A stretch of 46,434 nucleotides of DNA from Planctomycetota bacterium (GTDB lineage Bacteria > Planctomycetota > MHYJ01 > JACPRB01): positions 1 through 46,434 of the forward strand of contig JACQVR010000096.1 in NCBI GenBank assembly GCA_016209705.1, in the 5' to 3' direction. A program made the position numbers and the translations under genes. Shown here one piece after another: positions 32,626 to 40,392 of this stretch. Positions within the stretch are counted from its first letter, which is position 1. Each line of letters opens with the position of its first letter. Below the pieces are notes generated by a model. It was not told the DNA's origin and ran no database searches. It was given only the letters and a program-made list of their open reading frames with translations.

Positions 32626-33413
32626 ATTTCGACGCCATCGTCTTCGACGTGGACGGGGTCCTGCTCGACACGCGGCGCTCCTTCACGGAGGGCGTGCTTC
32701 GCGCGGCGACGCCGCACGGCCTCGGCGACGGATGGACGCCCGCGCACGTGGAGGCGCTGCGCCTGTGCGGCGGGTTCAACAACGACTGGGACGCCGCCAC
32801 CGCGCTCGCCCTCCTGGGCCCGCCCACGGGACCCGCGGGATGGAACGAGGCCTGCCGGGCGTTTCGAGCCGACGGCGGGGGACCCCGCGCCGTCATGCGC
32901 CGCACCGGCGAGGAGTCCTGGACGCGGACCCGCGCCGCCGTCGTTCCTCGATTCCAGCGCCTGTACGCCGGACCGCGAGCTCCGGAGGTATACGGCGTAG
33001 ACGCGACCGAGCCGCGCGGACTTTATGAAAGCGAGGTCGCGTTGATCACGCGCGAGGAGCTCCACTCGCTCGCGGTCCCGTTCGGCATCCTGACGGGGCG
33101 CACGCCGGGGGAAGCGCTCCTCGCTCTCGAGCTCTTGCGGTTGGATCTGCCGCCGGACCGGATCGTGTGCGATTCCGAGGAGCGGTATCGCAAGCCCAGG
33201 CCGGACGGGTTGCTCGTCCTGGCCTCATGCCTCGGCGCGCGGCGGCTACTGTATTTCGGCGATTCCATCGACGATTTGCAATGCGCCCGCAACGCCGGCG
33301 CCGCCTTCGCCGGGATCGCGCCTGCGGAAAGCGAACGGGCGGCGCGCTTCCGCCATGAAGGCGCGATCGCCGTCCAGCCCGCGGTACGCGATATTTTGAG
33401 GAGCCTCTCATGA
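32622..33413 (+). CDS. HAD hydrolase, candidate histidinol-phosphate phosphatase
   Basis: 263 residues. HAD motif I is FDVDGVLLDTRRSF (about residues 8-21), motif II is GILTGRTPGEAL, the motif III Lys lies in YRKPRPDG and motif IV is LLYFGDSIDDLQCARNAG. The cap domain is unusually long and contains WTRTRAAVVPRFQ. It is embedded between hisC and hisB with 4-nt overlaps on both sides. HisB here is monofunctional and no other histidinol phosphatase is present, so dephosphorylation of histidinol phosphate is the simplest role. That assignment rests on context. Confidence 0.82.
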   Translation: MNFDAIVFDVDGVLLDTRRSFTEGVLRAATPHGLGDGWTPAHVEALRLCGGFNNDWDAATALALLGPPTGPAGWNEACRAFRADGGGPRAVMRRTGEESWTRTRAAVVPRFQRLYAGPRAPEVYGVDATEPRGLYESEVALITREELHSLAVPFGILTGRTPGEALLALELLRLDLPPDRIVCDSEERYRKPRPDGLLVLASCLGARRLLYFGDSIDDLQCARNAGAAFAGIAPAESERAARFRHEGAIAVQPAVRDILRSLS

Positions 33414-33976
33414 TCCGCGAAACGAAGGAGACTCGGGTGGAAGTGATCTGGGCGCCCGCCGGAACGGGCCGCATCGCCGTCTCCACCGGCATCGGATTCC
33501 TCGACCACATGCTCCATCAATGGGCCTTTCACGGGGGATTCGATTTGACGCTCACCACGCAGGGAGACCTGCACATCGACACGCACCACACGGTGGAAGA
33601 CACCGCCCTGGCGCTGGGCGAAGCGGTGGACGCGTGCTTGGGCGACCGATCGGGACTCGCGCGGTTCGGCTGGACCTACATCGCTCTCGAAGAATCGCTC
33701 GCGCGGGCGGTCGTGGATCTGGCGCGCCGTCCTTTCTGCGCGTTCCGGAGTCCGCCGTTGCCGGCGACGATCGGCGCGCTGCCGGGAGAAATGGCGCCGC
33801 ATTTTTTCCGATCGTTCGCTATGTCCGCCCGGCTCACGCTCCACATCGACATCCTCCAGGGCGAAAACGGACATCACATGCTGGAATCCGCGTTCAAGGC
33901 GCTGGGCATCGCGATGGCCCAGGCGCTGCGACCCTCGGAACGAACGATCGCCAGCACGAAGGGAACGCTCCGATGA
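33410..33976 (+). CDS. hisB: imidazoleglycerol-phosphate dehydratase (monofunctional)
   Basis: 188 residues, the usual length for the single-function enzyme. Manganese-binding and active-site motifs are visible: GIGFLDHMLHQWAFH, DTHHTVEDTALALGEA and GENGHHMLESAFKALG. It dehydrates imidazoleglycerol phosphate to imidazole-acetol phosphate. There is no N-terminal HAD phosphatase domain, unlike the enterobacterial fusion; the preceding separate HAD gene may replace it. Starts overlap stops on both sides. Confidence 0.96.
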   Translation: MIRETKETRVEVIWAPAGTGRIAVSTGIGFLDHMLHQWAFHGGFDLTLTTQGDLHIDTHHTVEDTALALGEAVDACLGDRSGLARFGWTYIALEESLARAVVDLARRPFCAFRSPPLPATIGALPGEMAPHFFRSFAMSARLTLHIDILQGENGHHMLESAFKALGIAMAQALRPSERTIASTKGTLR

Positions 33977-34542
33977 TCACCATCGTGGATTCAGGCACCA
34001 GCAACCTCCGTTCCCTTCAGAACGCGCTGCGCCGCCTGGGATGGGAATCGGAGGTTCGACAGGCGCCCCCTTCGGCTGCATCGACTCTGATTCTCCCCGG
34101 CGTGGGCGCGTTCGGCCACGCGGCGGAGAGCCTGCAACTCAACGGCTGGCACGAGTGGTTGCGATCCGCCGCCGCTTCCGGCGCGCGTCTCGTGGGAATC
34201 TGCCTGGGTATGCAACTTCTCTTCGAGAGCTCCGAGGAGTCGCCGGGCGCCGAGGGATTGGGAATCCTGAAGGGACGGGTGCGCCGCTTGAACGCGAGAA
34301 AGGTCCCGCACATCGGATGGGCCAGACTCCGAGGAGTCGACGCGCTTCCCTGGGCGTACTTCGCCCATTCCTACGTGGCGGAGCCGGCGGATCCGTCGAT
34401 TGTCTCGGGCTGGGCCCGGTATGGCGAGGAATGGCCGGCGGTCGTACGCGCCGGAAATGTCGCGGGAGTCCAGTTCCATCCCGAGAAATCGCAGGGGCCG
34501 GGCCTCGCGTACCTGCGGACGTTGCTGGGAGACGGGTCATGA
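33973..34542 (+). CDS. hisH: imidazole glycerol phosphate synthase, glutamine amidotransferase subunit
   Basis: 189 residues, class I glutamine amidotransferase. The catalytic triad is visible as Cys in GICLGMQLLF (about residue 78) and His/Glu in FHPEKSQGPG near the C-terminus; LILPGVGAFGHA is the oxyanion-side motif. It supplies ammonia to HisF. The N-terminal motif is VDSGTSNLRS, where most homologues have a Gly-Asn; other features are normal. ATGA overlaps link it to hisB and hisA. Confidence 0.95.
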   Translation: MITIVDSGTSNLRSLQNALRRLGWESEVRQAPPSAASTLILPGVGAFGHAAESLQLNGWHEWLRSAAASGARLVGICLGMQLLFESSEESPGAEGLGILKGRVRRLNARKVPHIGWARLRGVDALPWAYFAHSYVAEPADPSIVSGWARYGEEWPAVVRAGNVAGVQFHPEKSQGPGLAYLRTLLGDGS

Positions 34543-35240
34543 TCATCTGGGCCGCGATCGACATCCTGGGTAGCCGCTGTGTCCGGCTGGAGCGTGGACA
34601 GGAGCGAACCGCCGTCGAGTATGGAAGCGCCCTCGAAGCCTTCGAGCGGTGGACCGCCCAGGGCTTGCGGAACTTCCATGTCGTAGACCTGGATGCCGCG
34701 TTCGGCAGGCCCTCCTGCTTGCTCGAATTCCTGAGGGGGTCCGCGAAGGACGTGTTCATCCAGGCGGCCGGAGGGATTCGATCGCTCGAGGCGGCGCAGC
34801 GGCTCATCGACGCGGGCGCCCGGCGTGTGGTGGTGGGAAGCCTACTGGCCGCGAATCCGCGGGAATGCGAGCGAATGATCGTGAACCTGGGGCTGGATCG
34901 CGTCGTCGCGGCGATCGACGTGCGCGACGGAGACGTGCGCGTACAAGGCTGGCGGCAGCGCACGGAAACATCGCCGCAAGAGGCGCTGCGAAGGGCCGCG
35001 GACATGGGATTCAAGGAGGCGCTCGTCACCGACATCGACCGGGACGGCCTGCTTCAAGGACCCAACGTGGACCTGTATCGCGTGCAATCCGACGTCTCTT
35101 TGATCGCCTCGGGAGGAATCGCGTCGCTTGGCGATCTGCGCCGGCTCGCCGCTCTTCCTCGCGTATCCGGAGCCGTCGTAGGCAAGGCGCTGTATGAAGG
35201 TCGGATCGACCCGCGAGAGCTATTGGAGTTGAGAACGTGA
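34539..35240 (+). CDS. hisA: phosphoribosylformimino-5-aminoimidazole carboxamide ribotide isomerase
   Basis: 233 residues, a TIM barrel with two-fold internal repeat. Catalytic Asp residues appear in AAIDILGS (about residue 8) and VTDIDRDGLLQGPN; phosphate loops are QAAGGIRS and IASGGIAS. It isomerises ProFAR to PRFAR before the HisHF reaction. The first catalytic motif reads ILGS where many enzymes have LKDG, but the Asp is retained. The stop overlaps hisF (GTGA). Confidence 0.94.
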   Translation: MIIWAAIDILGSRCVRLERGQERTAVEYGSALEAFERWTAQGLRNFHVVDLDAAFGRPSCLLEFLRGSAKDVFIQAAGGIRSLEAAQRLIDAGARRVVVGSLLAANPRECERMIVNLGLDRVVAAIDVRDGDVRVQGWRQRTETSPQEALRRAADMGFKEALVTDIDRDGLLQGPNVDLYRVQSDVSLIASGGIASLGDLRRLAALPRVSGAVVGKALYEGRIDPRELLELRT

Positions 35241-35983
35241 AGCGCATCATTCCCTGCTTGGATGTGAACGAAGACGGCGTCGTCAAGGGCGTGCGGTTCG
35301 ACCGACTGCGCCGGGTGGGCGATCCCGTCGCGCTCGCCGAACGATACGACGCGGAGGGAGCGGACGAGCTGGTCTTTCTGGACATCGCCGCCACGATCCG
35401 CGGCCGCCGGCCGCTCCTCGACATCCTGGAGCGCGTGGCGGAGCGCGTCTTCCTGCCGGTCACTGCGGGAGGCGGCGTCCGCCGCATCGAAGACGCGCGC
35501 GATCTGCTCCTGGCGGGCGCCGACAAAGTGGCGATCAACACGGCGGCGGTCCAGCGGCCTGAGTTGCTTTCGGAAGCGGCCTCCCGATTCGGCGCGCAAT
35601 GCGTCGTGCTGGCGGTCGATGTCCGGCGCCGGCCCGGCGGCTGGGACGTCGTCACGCACGCGGGGACCTATCCGGCCGATCGCGACGCCCTCGAATGGTG
35701 CGCGCGCGCGGAACGCCTCGGCGCGGGCGAACTGCTCGTCACCTCGATGGACGCCGACGGAACTCGATCGGGCTACGACCTCGAACTCTACCGGCTGCTG
35801 GCCGCGGCCAGCGGACTTCCCGTGATCGCTTCGGGCGGCGCCGGCGGCGCGGAAGACATCCACGACGTTCTGGAAGCCGGGGCGGACGCCGCCCTGGCGG
35901 CTTCGATCTTCCACGAAGCGCTCATGTCTGTCGGTCAACTGAAACGCGCCCTCGCGCAAAGGGGGCAGGAGGTACGCCTATGA
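35237..35983 (+). CDS. hisF: imidazole glycerol phosphate synthase, cyclase subunit
   Basis: 248 residues, a TIM barrel. [17 protein letters not shown] carries the first catalytic Asp (about residue 9); [15 protein letters not shown] carries the second. Phosphate-binding loops are VTAGGGVRR and IASGGAGG. With HisH it converts PRFAR to imidazole glycerol phosphate and AICAR. It starts with GTG overlapping the hisA stop and ends overlapping hisIE. GGAGG upstream of the next gene lies within its last codons. Confidence 0.95.
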   Translation: MKRIIPCLDVNEDGVVKGVRFDRLRRVGDPVALAERYDAEGADELVFLDIAATIRGRRPLLDILERVAERVFLPVTAGGGVRRIEDARDLLLAGADKVAINTAAVQRPELLSEAASRFGAQCVVLAVDVRRRPGGWDVVTHAGTYPADRDALEWCARAERLGAGELLVTSMDADGTRSGYDLELYRLLAAASGLPVIASGGAGGAEDIHDVLEAGADAALAASIFHEALMSVGQLKRALAQRGQEVRL

Positions 35984-36570
35984 ATCCCGACTTCGAGGCC
36001 CAGGAGCTGATTCCGGCGATCGTCCAGGACGCGCGCACCGGCGACGTGCGCATGCTGGGCTACATGAACCGCGAAGCGTACGAAAAAACACGGGACACGG
36101 GCGACTTGCATTTCTATTCCCGGTCGAGGCGCGCGTTGTGGCGCAAGGGCGAGACGTCGGGCCACACGCACCGCGTGGTCTCCATGTGGGCGGACTGCGA
36201 CGCTGACGCGCTCCTCGTGCAGGCGGAGCCGGCCGGGCCGACGTGCCACACGGGCGCGACGTCCTGCTTTTCGGAGAGCGCCATGGGAACGCTGGGACGA
36301 CTCGAACGCGTGATCGCCTCCCGCCGGAGCGAACGACCCGAGGGATCGTACACGGCGAAGTTGACCGCCGAAGGCACGCATCGCATCGCCAAGAAAGTGG
36401 GCGAAGAGGCGATTGAAACCGTGCTGGCCGCGGTGGACGGCGACCGCTCGCGGCTCATCGCCGAATCCGCGGACGTCCTTTATCACCTTCTCGTCCTTTG
36501 GGCCGATCGAGGCGTCGCTCTGGCGGACGTGCTGGGCGAGTTGGATCGGAGAATGGAGCGCCGCTCATGA
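35980..36570 (+). CDS. hisIE: bifunctional phosphoribosyl-AMP cyclohydrolase/phosphoribosyl-ATP pyrophosphatase
   Basis: 196 residues with two fused domains. HisI (about 1-105) shows [19 protein letters not shown], the metal-binding [10 protein letters not shown] and the cysteine motif CHTGATSCF. HisE (about 108-196) shows [14 protein letters not shown] and [13 protein letters not shown]. The first domain opens the purine ring of PR-AMP after the second has removed pyrophosphate from PR-ATP. CAGGAGG lies 6 nt before the ATG. Both junctions are 4-nt overlaps. Confidence 0.95.
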   Translation: MNPDFEAQELIPAIVQDARTGDVRMLGYMNREAYEKTRDTGDLHFYSRSRRALWRKGETSGHTHRVVSMWADCDADALLVQAEPAGPTCHTGATSCFSESAMGTLGRLERVIASRRSERPEGSYTAKLTAEGTHRIAKKVGEEAIETVLAAVDGDRSRLIAESADVLYHLLVLWADRGVALADVLGELDRRMERRS

Positions 36571-37523
36571 GACCGATGTTGGAACCGAGTCCGGGGCTCT
36601 GGATCGAGTCGACCGCGCGCCTGAGGCGCTTGGAGGAGGTGCTACGGTCCGTTTGGCGGGAGCGGGGATTTCAGGAAGTGCTCGCTCCTCTGCTTCTCCC
36701 CGACGCCGCGGTGGAGAAGATATCGCCTGAAGCGCTGCGGTCCCGAACGCTTCACGCGGCCGCCGGCCGCGAGGACTTCGCCGTCCGGTCCGACTTCACG
36801 GCGGCCGTCGCGTGGATGGCGACGCGCCGGGGCAACGGATGCTCCGGCGTTCAGCGGCTGTGGTACCGCGGCACGGTCGTGCGCGCTCCCCGCGCGGATT
36901 CGGTCGAAGAGATCGAGTCCTACCAGATGGGCTGCGAGCGGATATCCGCGGAACCGGACGGGGACGACGAAGTGGCCCGGCTGGCCGCCGAGAGTCTCAT
37001 GGCGCTGAATCTGGAAGGCTCGGTCCTCGAGCTGGGGCACGGGGCGATGGTGGGCCCTCTCTTGGATCGGATGGCGTGGCCCGCGGACGCCCGCAAGGCG
37101 CTCGAACGCGCACTGGATCGCAAAAGCGTTTCCTCGCTGGCGGAGTTGGCGGAGCGCTACGGCCGGACGGCGGAGTCCGATCTGCTCGCGAAACTGATTC
37201 ATGTCGGCGGGCGATCGCCCGAGGTCGATGCGCTGCGGCCGGAGCTGCGGGCGGCGTGCCTGGAGGAGACCTGGGATTCGCTGCGCTCTCTGGGAGAATC
37301 CCTTCGCGCGACGTTTCCCGCGCTGGCGATCCGGCTGGACCCGACCGACGTGCGTCATTGGAGCTACTACTCGGGGCTGACGATCAAAGCATTTTCTCCC
37401 CGCCATCCGCGGGCGGTCCTGTCGGGGGGACGGTATGACGGGCTGTATCCCGCGCTGGGATCCGCGATGAACGCCTGCGGATTCGCGGTCCATCTCAGCC
37501 GGCTGCTTCAGGAGGTAGGGTGA
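36567..37523 (+). CDS. hisZ: ATP phosphoribosyltransferase regulatory subunit
   Basis: 318 residues, related to histidyl-tRNA synthetase but without aminoacylation features. Class II synthetase-like motifs are degenerate: [19 protein letters not shown] near the N-terminus, [10 protein letters not shown] and ESYQMGCE in the middle, and the terminal [10 protein letters not shown] and [14 protein letters not shown]. HisZ is needed by short-form HisG for activity and feedback inhibition by histidine. It lies directly before a short-form hisG with overlap, the expected partner. The sequence is shorter than full synthetases because no anticodon domain is present. Confidence 0.93.
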   Translation: MRPMLEPSPGLWIESTARLRRLEEVLRSVWRERGFQEVLAPLLLPDAAVEKISPEALRSRTLHAAAGREDFAVRSDFTAAVAWMATRRGNGCSGVQRLWYRGTVVRAPRADSVEEIESYQMGCERISAEPDGDDEVARLAAESLMALNLEGSVLELGHGAMVGPLLDRMAWPADARKALERALDRKSVSSLAELAERYGRTAESDLLAKLIHVGGRSPEVDALRPELRAACLEETWDSLRSLGESLRATFPALAIRLDPTDVRHWSYYSGLTIKAFSPRHPRAVLSGGRYDGLYPALGSAMNACGFAVHLSRLLQEVG

Positions 37524-38110
37524 TGCCCCGAATCGCATTGACCAAAGGAAGGATTCTCGAACCGGCGCTGGACTGGCTCGCCCGCCGCGGATTCGCGGCG
37601 CGCGCGCCCGAGGCGGACCGAGCGCTGCGGCTGCCGCTGGGAAACGGCTGGGAAGCGCTGCTCCTGAAGCCCGCCGACGTTCCGACGTTCGTACAGAACG
37701 GGGCGGCGGATCTCGGTATCGTCGGATCCGACACGTTGGAGGAAGACCAATCCGATGTCTATGACTTGCGCGCGCTGGGGTTCGGCGCCTGCCGGCTCTC
37801 CCTGGCCGCGCCCGTGGACAAGGATTGGCATGGCGCCAGTCCCCTTCGCGTCGCCACCAAGTATCCGCGCCTGACGCGACAGCTTCTGGGCGCGGCGGGA
37901 TTCATCCCTCGCGTCATCCGCGTCACGTCGTCCGTCGAATTGGCGCCCGCCCTCGGCCTGAGCGATGTGATCGTGGACCTCGTCGACACGGGCCGGACGC
38001 TCGCGGCCAACGGTCTGCGCGAAGAGCGGGCGCTCGCTTCGATCGAGGCGCACCTGATCGCCAACCGCCGCTCCTATCGGTTTCTCGATTCGCGCTGGTG
38101 GGACGGTTAA
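37520..38110 (+). CDS. hisG: ATP phosphoribosyltransferase catalytic subunit, short form
   Basis: 196 residues, lacking the C-terminal regulatory domain of long HisG, which explains the adjacent hisZ. Features are RIALTKGRILEPAL, DLGIVGSDTLEE, RVATKYPRLTRQLL and the PRPP-binding DVIVDLVDTGRTL. It catalyses the first step, joining ATP and PRPP. The start is GTG 37520, overlapping hisZ, or ATG 37523; AGGAGG lies a few bases upstream. In many bacteria hisG is first in the operon; here it is last of the pathway genes. Confidence 0.95.
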   Translation: MMPRIALTKGRILEPALDWLARRGFAARAPEADRALRLPLGNGWEALLLKPADVPTFVQNGAADLGIVGSDTLEEDQSDVYDLRALGFGACRLSLAAPVDKDWHGASPLRVATKYPRLTRQLLGAAGFIPRVIRVTSSVELAPALGLSDVIVDLVDTGRTLAANGLREERALASIEAHLIANRRSYRFLDSRWWDG

Positions 38111-38160
38111 CATTTGAAGAACCGCGTCCCTGCGGGCTGCGAGGTATGAGACTCCGGACG

Positions 38161-38183
38161 TGGGACATGGGACATGGGACATG
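38161..38183. repeat. GGGACAT heptad repeat at the SDR start codon
   Basis: Three direct copies of GGGACAT precede and supply the ATG of the following SDR gene, so three in-phase-by-7 ATG triplets occur and only the last continues as the protein. No complementary arm is present. The remainder of the hisG-SDR gap (38111-38160) shows nothing recognisable. Confidence 0.75.
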
Positions 38184-38933
38184 AACATCGACCTATCCGG
38201 TGAGATCGCTCTGGTGACCGGCGGCTCCCGCGGCATCGGGCGCGCCATCGCGCTTGCGCTGGGAGAAGCGGGGGCGAGGGTCGCCGTGCACTATCGGGCG
38301 GCGGAGCGCGAAGCGCAGGAAGTCGTCCGGGCGCTCCCGGGCGCGGCGGCCTTCGCGGCCGATCTGGAGGACGAGGCGCAGGTCCGCAGGCTGCACGAAG
38401 GCGTGGTCGGAGCCATGGGACCCGTGACCATCCTGGTCAACAACGCCGGGGTCTACGAAGACGTTCCCATCGATGGGTCCGGCGCGCTCGAGCGCTACCG
38501 GCGGCTCATGCGCGTGAATCTGGACGCGGCGTTTCTGCTCTGCCACCTCGTGGCGCCCGCCATGAAGGAGCGCCGCAAAGGCGTACTTCTGAACATCTCT
38601 TCCCGGTCCGGCGAGCGGGGAGAACCCCAGGCGGCGCACTACGCCATGTCGAAGGGCGCGATGAACGCGATGACGATCTCGCTGGCCCGCGAACTGGCGC
38701 CGTTCGGCGTCCGCGCCAACGCGATCGCGCCCGGATGGGTCGAGACATCGATGACCGCGCCGCACCTGGCGGCCGCGGTGAAGCGCGCCGAAGTCGAAGG
38801 GGAGACGCTGCTGCGGCGGGTGGGCCAGCCGGAAGACATCGCCGGACTCGCGCTGTTCCTGGTCTCGCCCCGGGCGTCCTACATCACCGCCCAGATCGTG
38901 CACGTGAACGGCGGGTCGTACCTCAACACATAG
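38181..38933 (+). CDS. short-chain dehydrogenase/reductase (3-oxoacyl-ACP reductase type)
   Basis: 250 residues. Cofactor motif TGGSRGIGRA (about residues 14-23), NNAGVYED, catalytic Ser in NISSRSGERG and YAMSK; the C-terminus VHVNGGSYLNT is standard for the FabG-like group. It is an NAD(P)(H)-dependent oxidoreductase, probably cytosolic; substrate unknown. It follows hisG by 70 nt on the same strand and may be read from the his promoter. Its start codon is part of a heptad repeat and no good ribosome-binding site is seen. Its stop TAG shares its last base with a GTTAC element. Confidence 0.88.
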   Translation: MNIDLSGEIALVTGGSRGIGRAIALALGEAGARVAVHYRAAEREAQEVVRALPGAAAFAADLEDEAQVRRLHEGVVGAMGPVTILVNNAGVYEDVPIDGSGALERYRRLMRVNLDAAFLLCHLVAPAMKERRKGVLLNISSRSGERGEPQAAHYAMSKGAMNAMTISLARELAPFGVRANAIAPGWVETSMTAPHLAAAVKRAEVEGETLLRRVGQPEDIAGLALFLVSPRASYITAQIVHVNGGSYLNT

Positions 38934-38963
38934 TTACAAATAATTTTGAAAACTTTTTGTAAC
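38933..38963. repeat. GTTAC 31-nt element, single copy
   Basis: One 31-nt unit, GTTACAAATAATTTTG to CTTTTTGTAAC, with eight-base complementary ends. Its first G is the last base of the SDR stop codon. At position 6 and its partner it has A and T where the 10673 unit has G and C, so pairing is preserved. The rest of the gap to 39117 shows nothing I recognise. Confidence 0.88.
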
Positions 38964-39117
38964 ACGCGATGTTAATGTCGCTGACGGTGTGAGGTATACT
39001 CGGAATCCGTGGCTGCATTGGACGGAAACCAAGCCTTGATGGCGGCCACGGATTTCGAGCGCGCGCCGGTCGTCGTTGAAGAAATAGGCGCCGGATAATA
39101 CGTCACCATATTATACG

Positions 39118-40172
39118 CTGATCGATCTCCTCGCGAGCCTGGTCGCTTATCAGGCGTCGTCTGCGCAGGATCTAGACGTGCTGGCTCGCCGGTATTTCGC
39201 CGAACCGTCCGCCCGGGCGGAGCTGGCGGGACAGATCGCCAAACATCCTTTGACCGACATCGAGCGGGCGATCCGCGCCTCGCGCGTCTTCGAGCGCCTT
39301 CCCTCGGGTTTCGTGAAAGGCAAGGCGCCGAACCCGTACGCCGCCGAGGTCCAGGTGGAGTACTTCCTTCATGTTCCGGAGTACGACCCGGCCAAACGCT
39401 ATCCGCTCATCATGACGTTGCACGGCCAGGGCGGACAGGCCAATCCGGAACCGTACCAAAGCGTGTGGATCGACGAGGTCAAGAAAGACGGCGGCTTCTT
39501 TTTCCTCCTGCCTCACGCGGCGCAAGGCCGGGGCTCATGGGGCCGCTCGCGGATGGGCTACGGCAATGCGCTCGGACCGCTTCGGGACGTGATCGAAAAA
39601 TATCCGATCGACCTGAATCAGATCTACCTGGACGGCGTCTCGATGGGCGGGCAGGGATCGTTCCTCGCGCCTATTGGATCGAGATCACGCGCTTTGCGAA
39701 GGAAGCGCAGGAGCGCTTCCGGCGGCGGTACCTGACCGACGAGCGCAAGCTCATCGAGGAACGCCTGGCCTTCTTGCAGCAGGTCGAGATCCGCGCGGAG
39801 ATCGACCGCGAGTCGAACGCGATTCGCGTCACGACAAAATTTGTGAAGAAATTCCGCATCTACTTGCACGACTCGATGCTGGATCTTGACCGCCCCATCT
39901 CCGTCACGGTCGACGGCCGCTCGCCGGTGAAGAAGACCGCCAAGCAATCCGCGTCGGTGCTCTTGGAATCCGCGCTGCGCGACCGCGAGATGCTCTTCAC
40001 GGCAGCAATCGATGTGGACGTGCGCATGCATGTCAAGTTAAGGAGAGGGCCTTCAGCGCCAAGGGGTTGCGGAACACCCGATTCCCCCTTTCTAGGGCAA
40101 TTCGGGGAGAAGCTTGGCAAACTGACCATAGAGGTGCCGGCCGCACCCGACTTCGGGCAACCGAAACCGTAA
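39118..40172 (+). pseudogene. secreted alpha/beta hydrolase with large internal deletion
   Basis: A signal-like start (LIDLLASLVAYQASSAQDL from 39118, no ATG) leads into a hydrolase N-terminal half: YPLIMTLHGQGGQANPEP and the nucleophile motif DGVSMGGQGSF ending near 39663. The frame then shifts and the sequence jumps to a C-terminal segment (RAYWIEITRFAKEAQERFRR, then IYLHDSMLDLDRPISVTVDG, MLFTAAIDVDV), without the Asp and His part of the triad. Sequence between the serine motif and this tail has been lost. Resemblance to the family ends near 40036; the open frame continues to TAA 40172. Confidence 0.65.
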
Positions 40173-40392
40173 CTGCGATGTAATACCTTGTTAGGCAATT
40201 GGTTATGAATATACTCTCGGGGTGCGGAGGGCGTGGAGATTGGCGCGCGCTCCTTAGCTTGACACATATGTGGACGTGCGATGACCACAATCGCGTTTCC
40301 CACCTTCCCTTGCGCTCCCGTCGCCAAAGCGGAAGGCACTTTGTACGGCGGGCTCACTTCAAACCCCGAACTACCCGTCGCAACCGCGCCGT
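40173..40392. other. intergenic region without recognised feature
   Basis: Together with the non-homologous end of the preceding pseudogene (from about 40037) this makes some 350 bases with no convincing gene. Short frames occur on both strands but lack ribosome-binding sites and family resemblance. A GTTAGGC at 40190-40196 looks like an integron core site but has no partner in range. I see no repeat of the families found elsewhere. Confidence 0.5.

Noticed and set aside
40150..40200. GTTAGGC at 40190 as an integron attC or attI core site
   Set aside because: No RYYYAAC partner occurs within the usual distance and no integrase or cassette structure is seen.
40173..40392. Transposase or insertion sequence remnant next to the hydrolase pseudogene
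   Set aside because: No inverted repeats, DDE motif or recognisable transposase fragment could be found.
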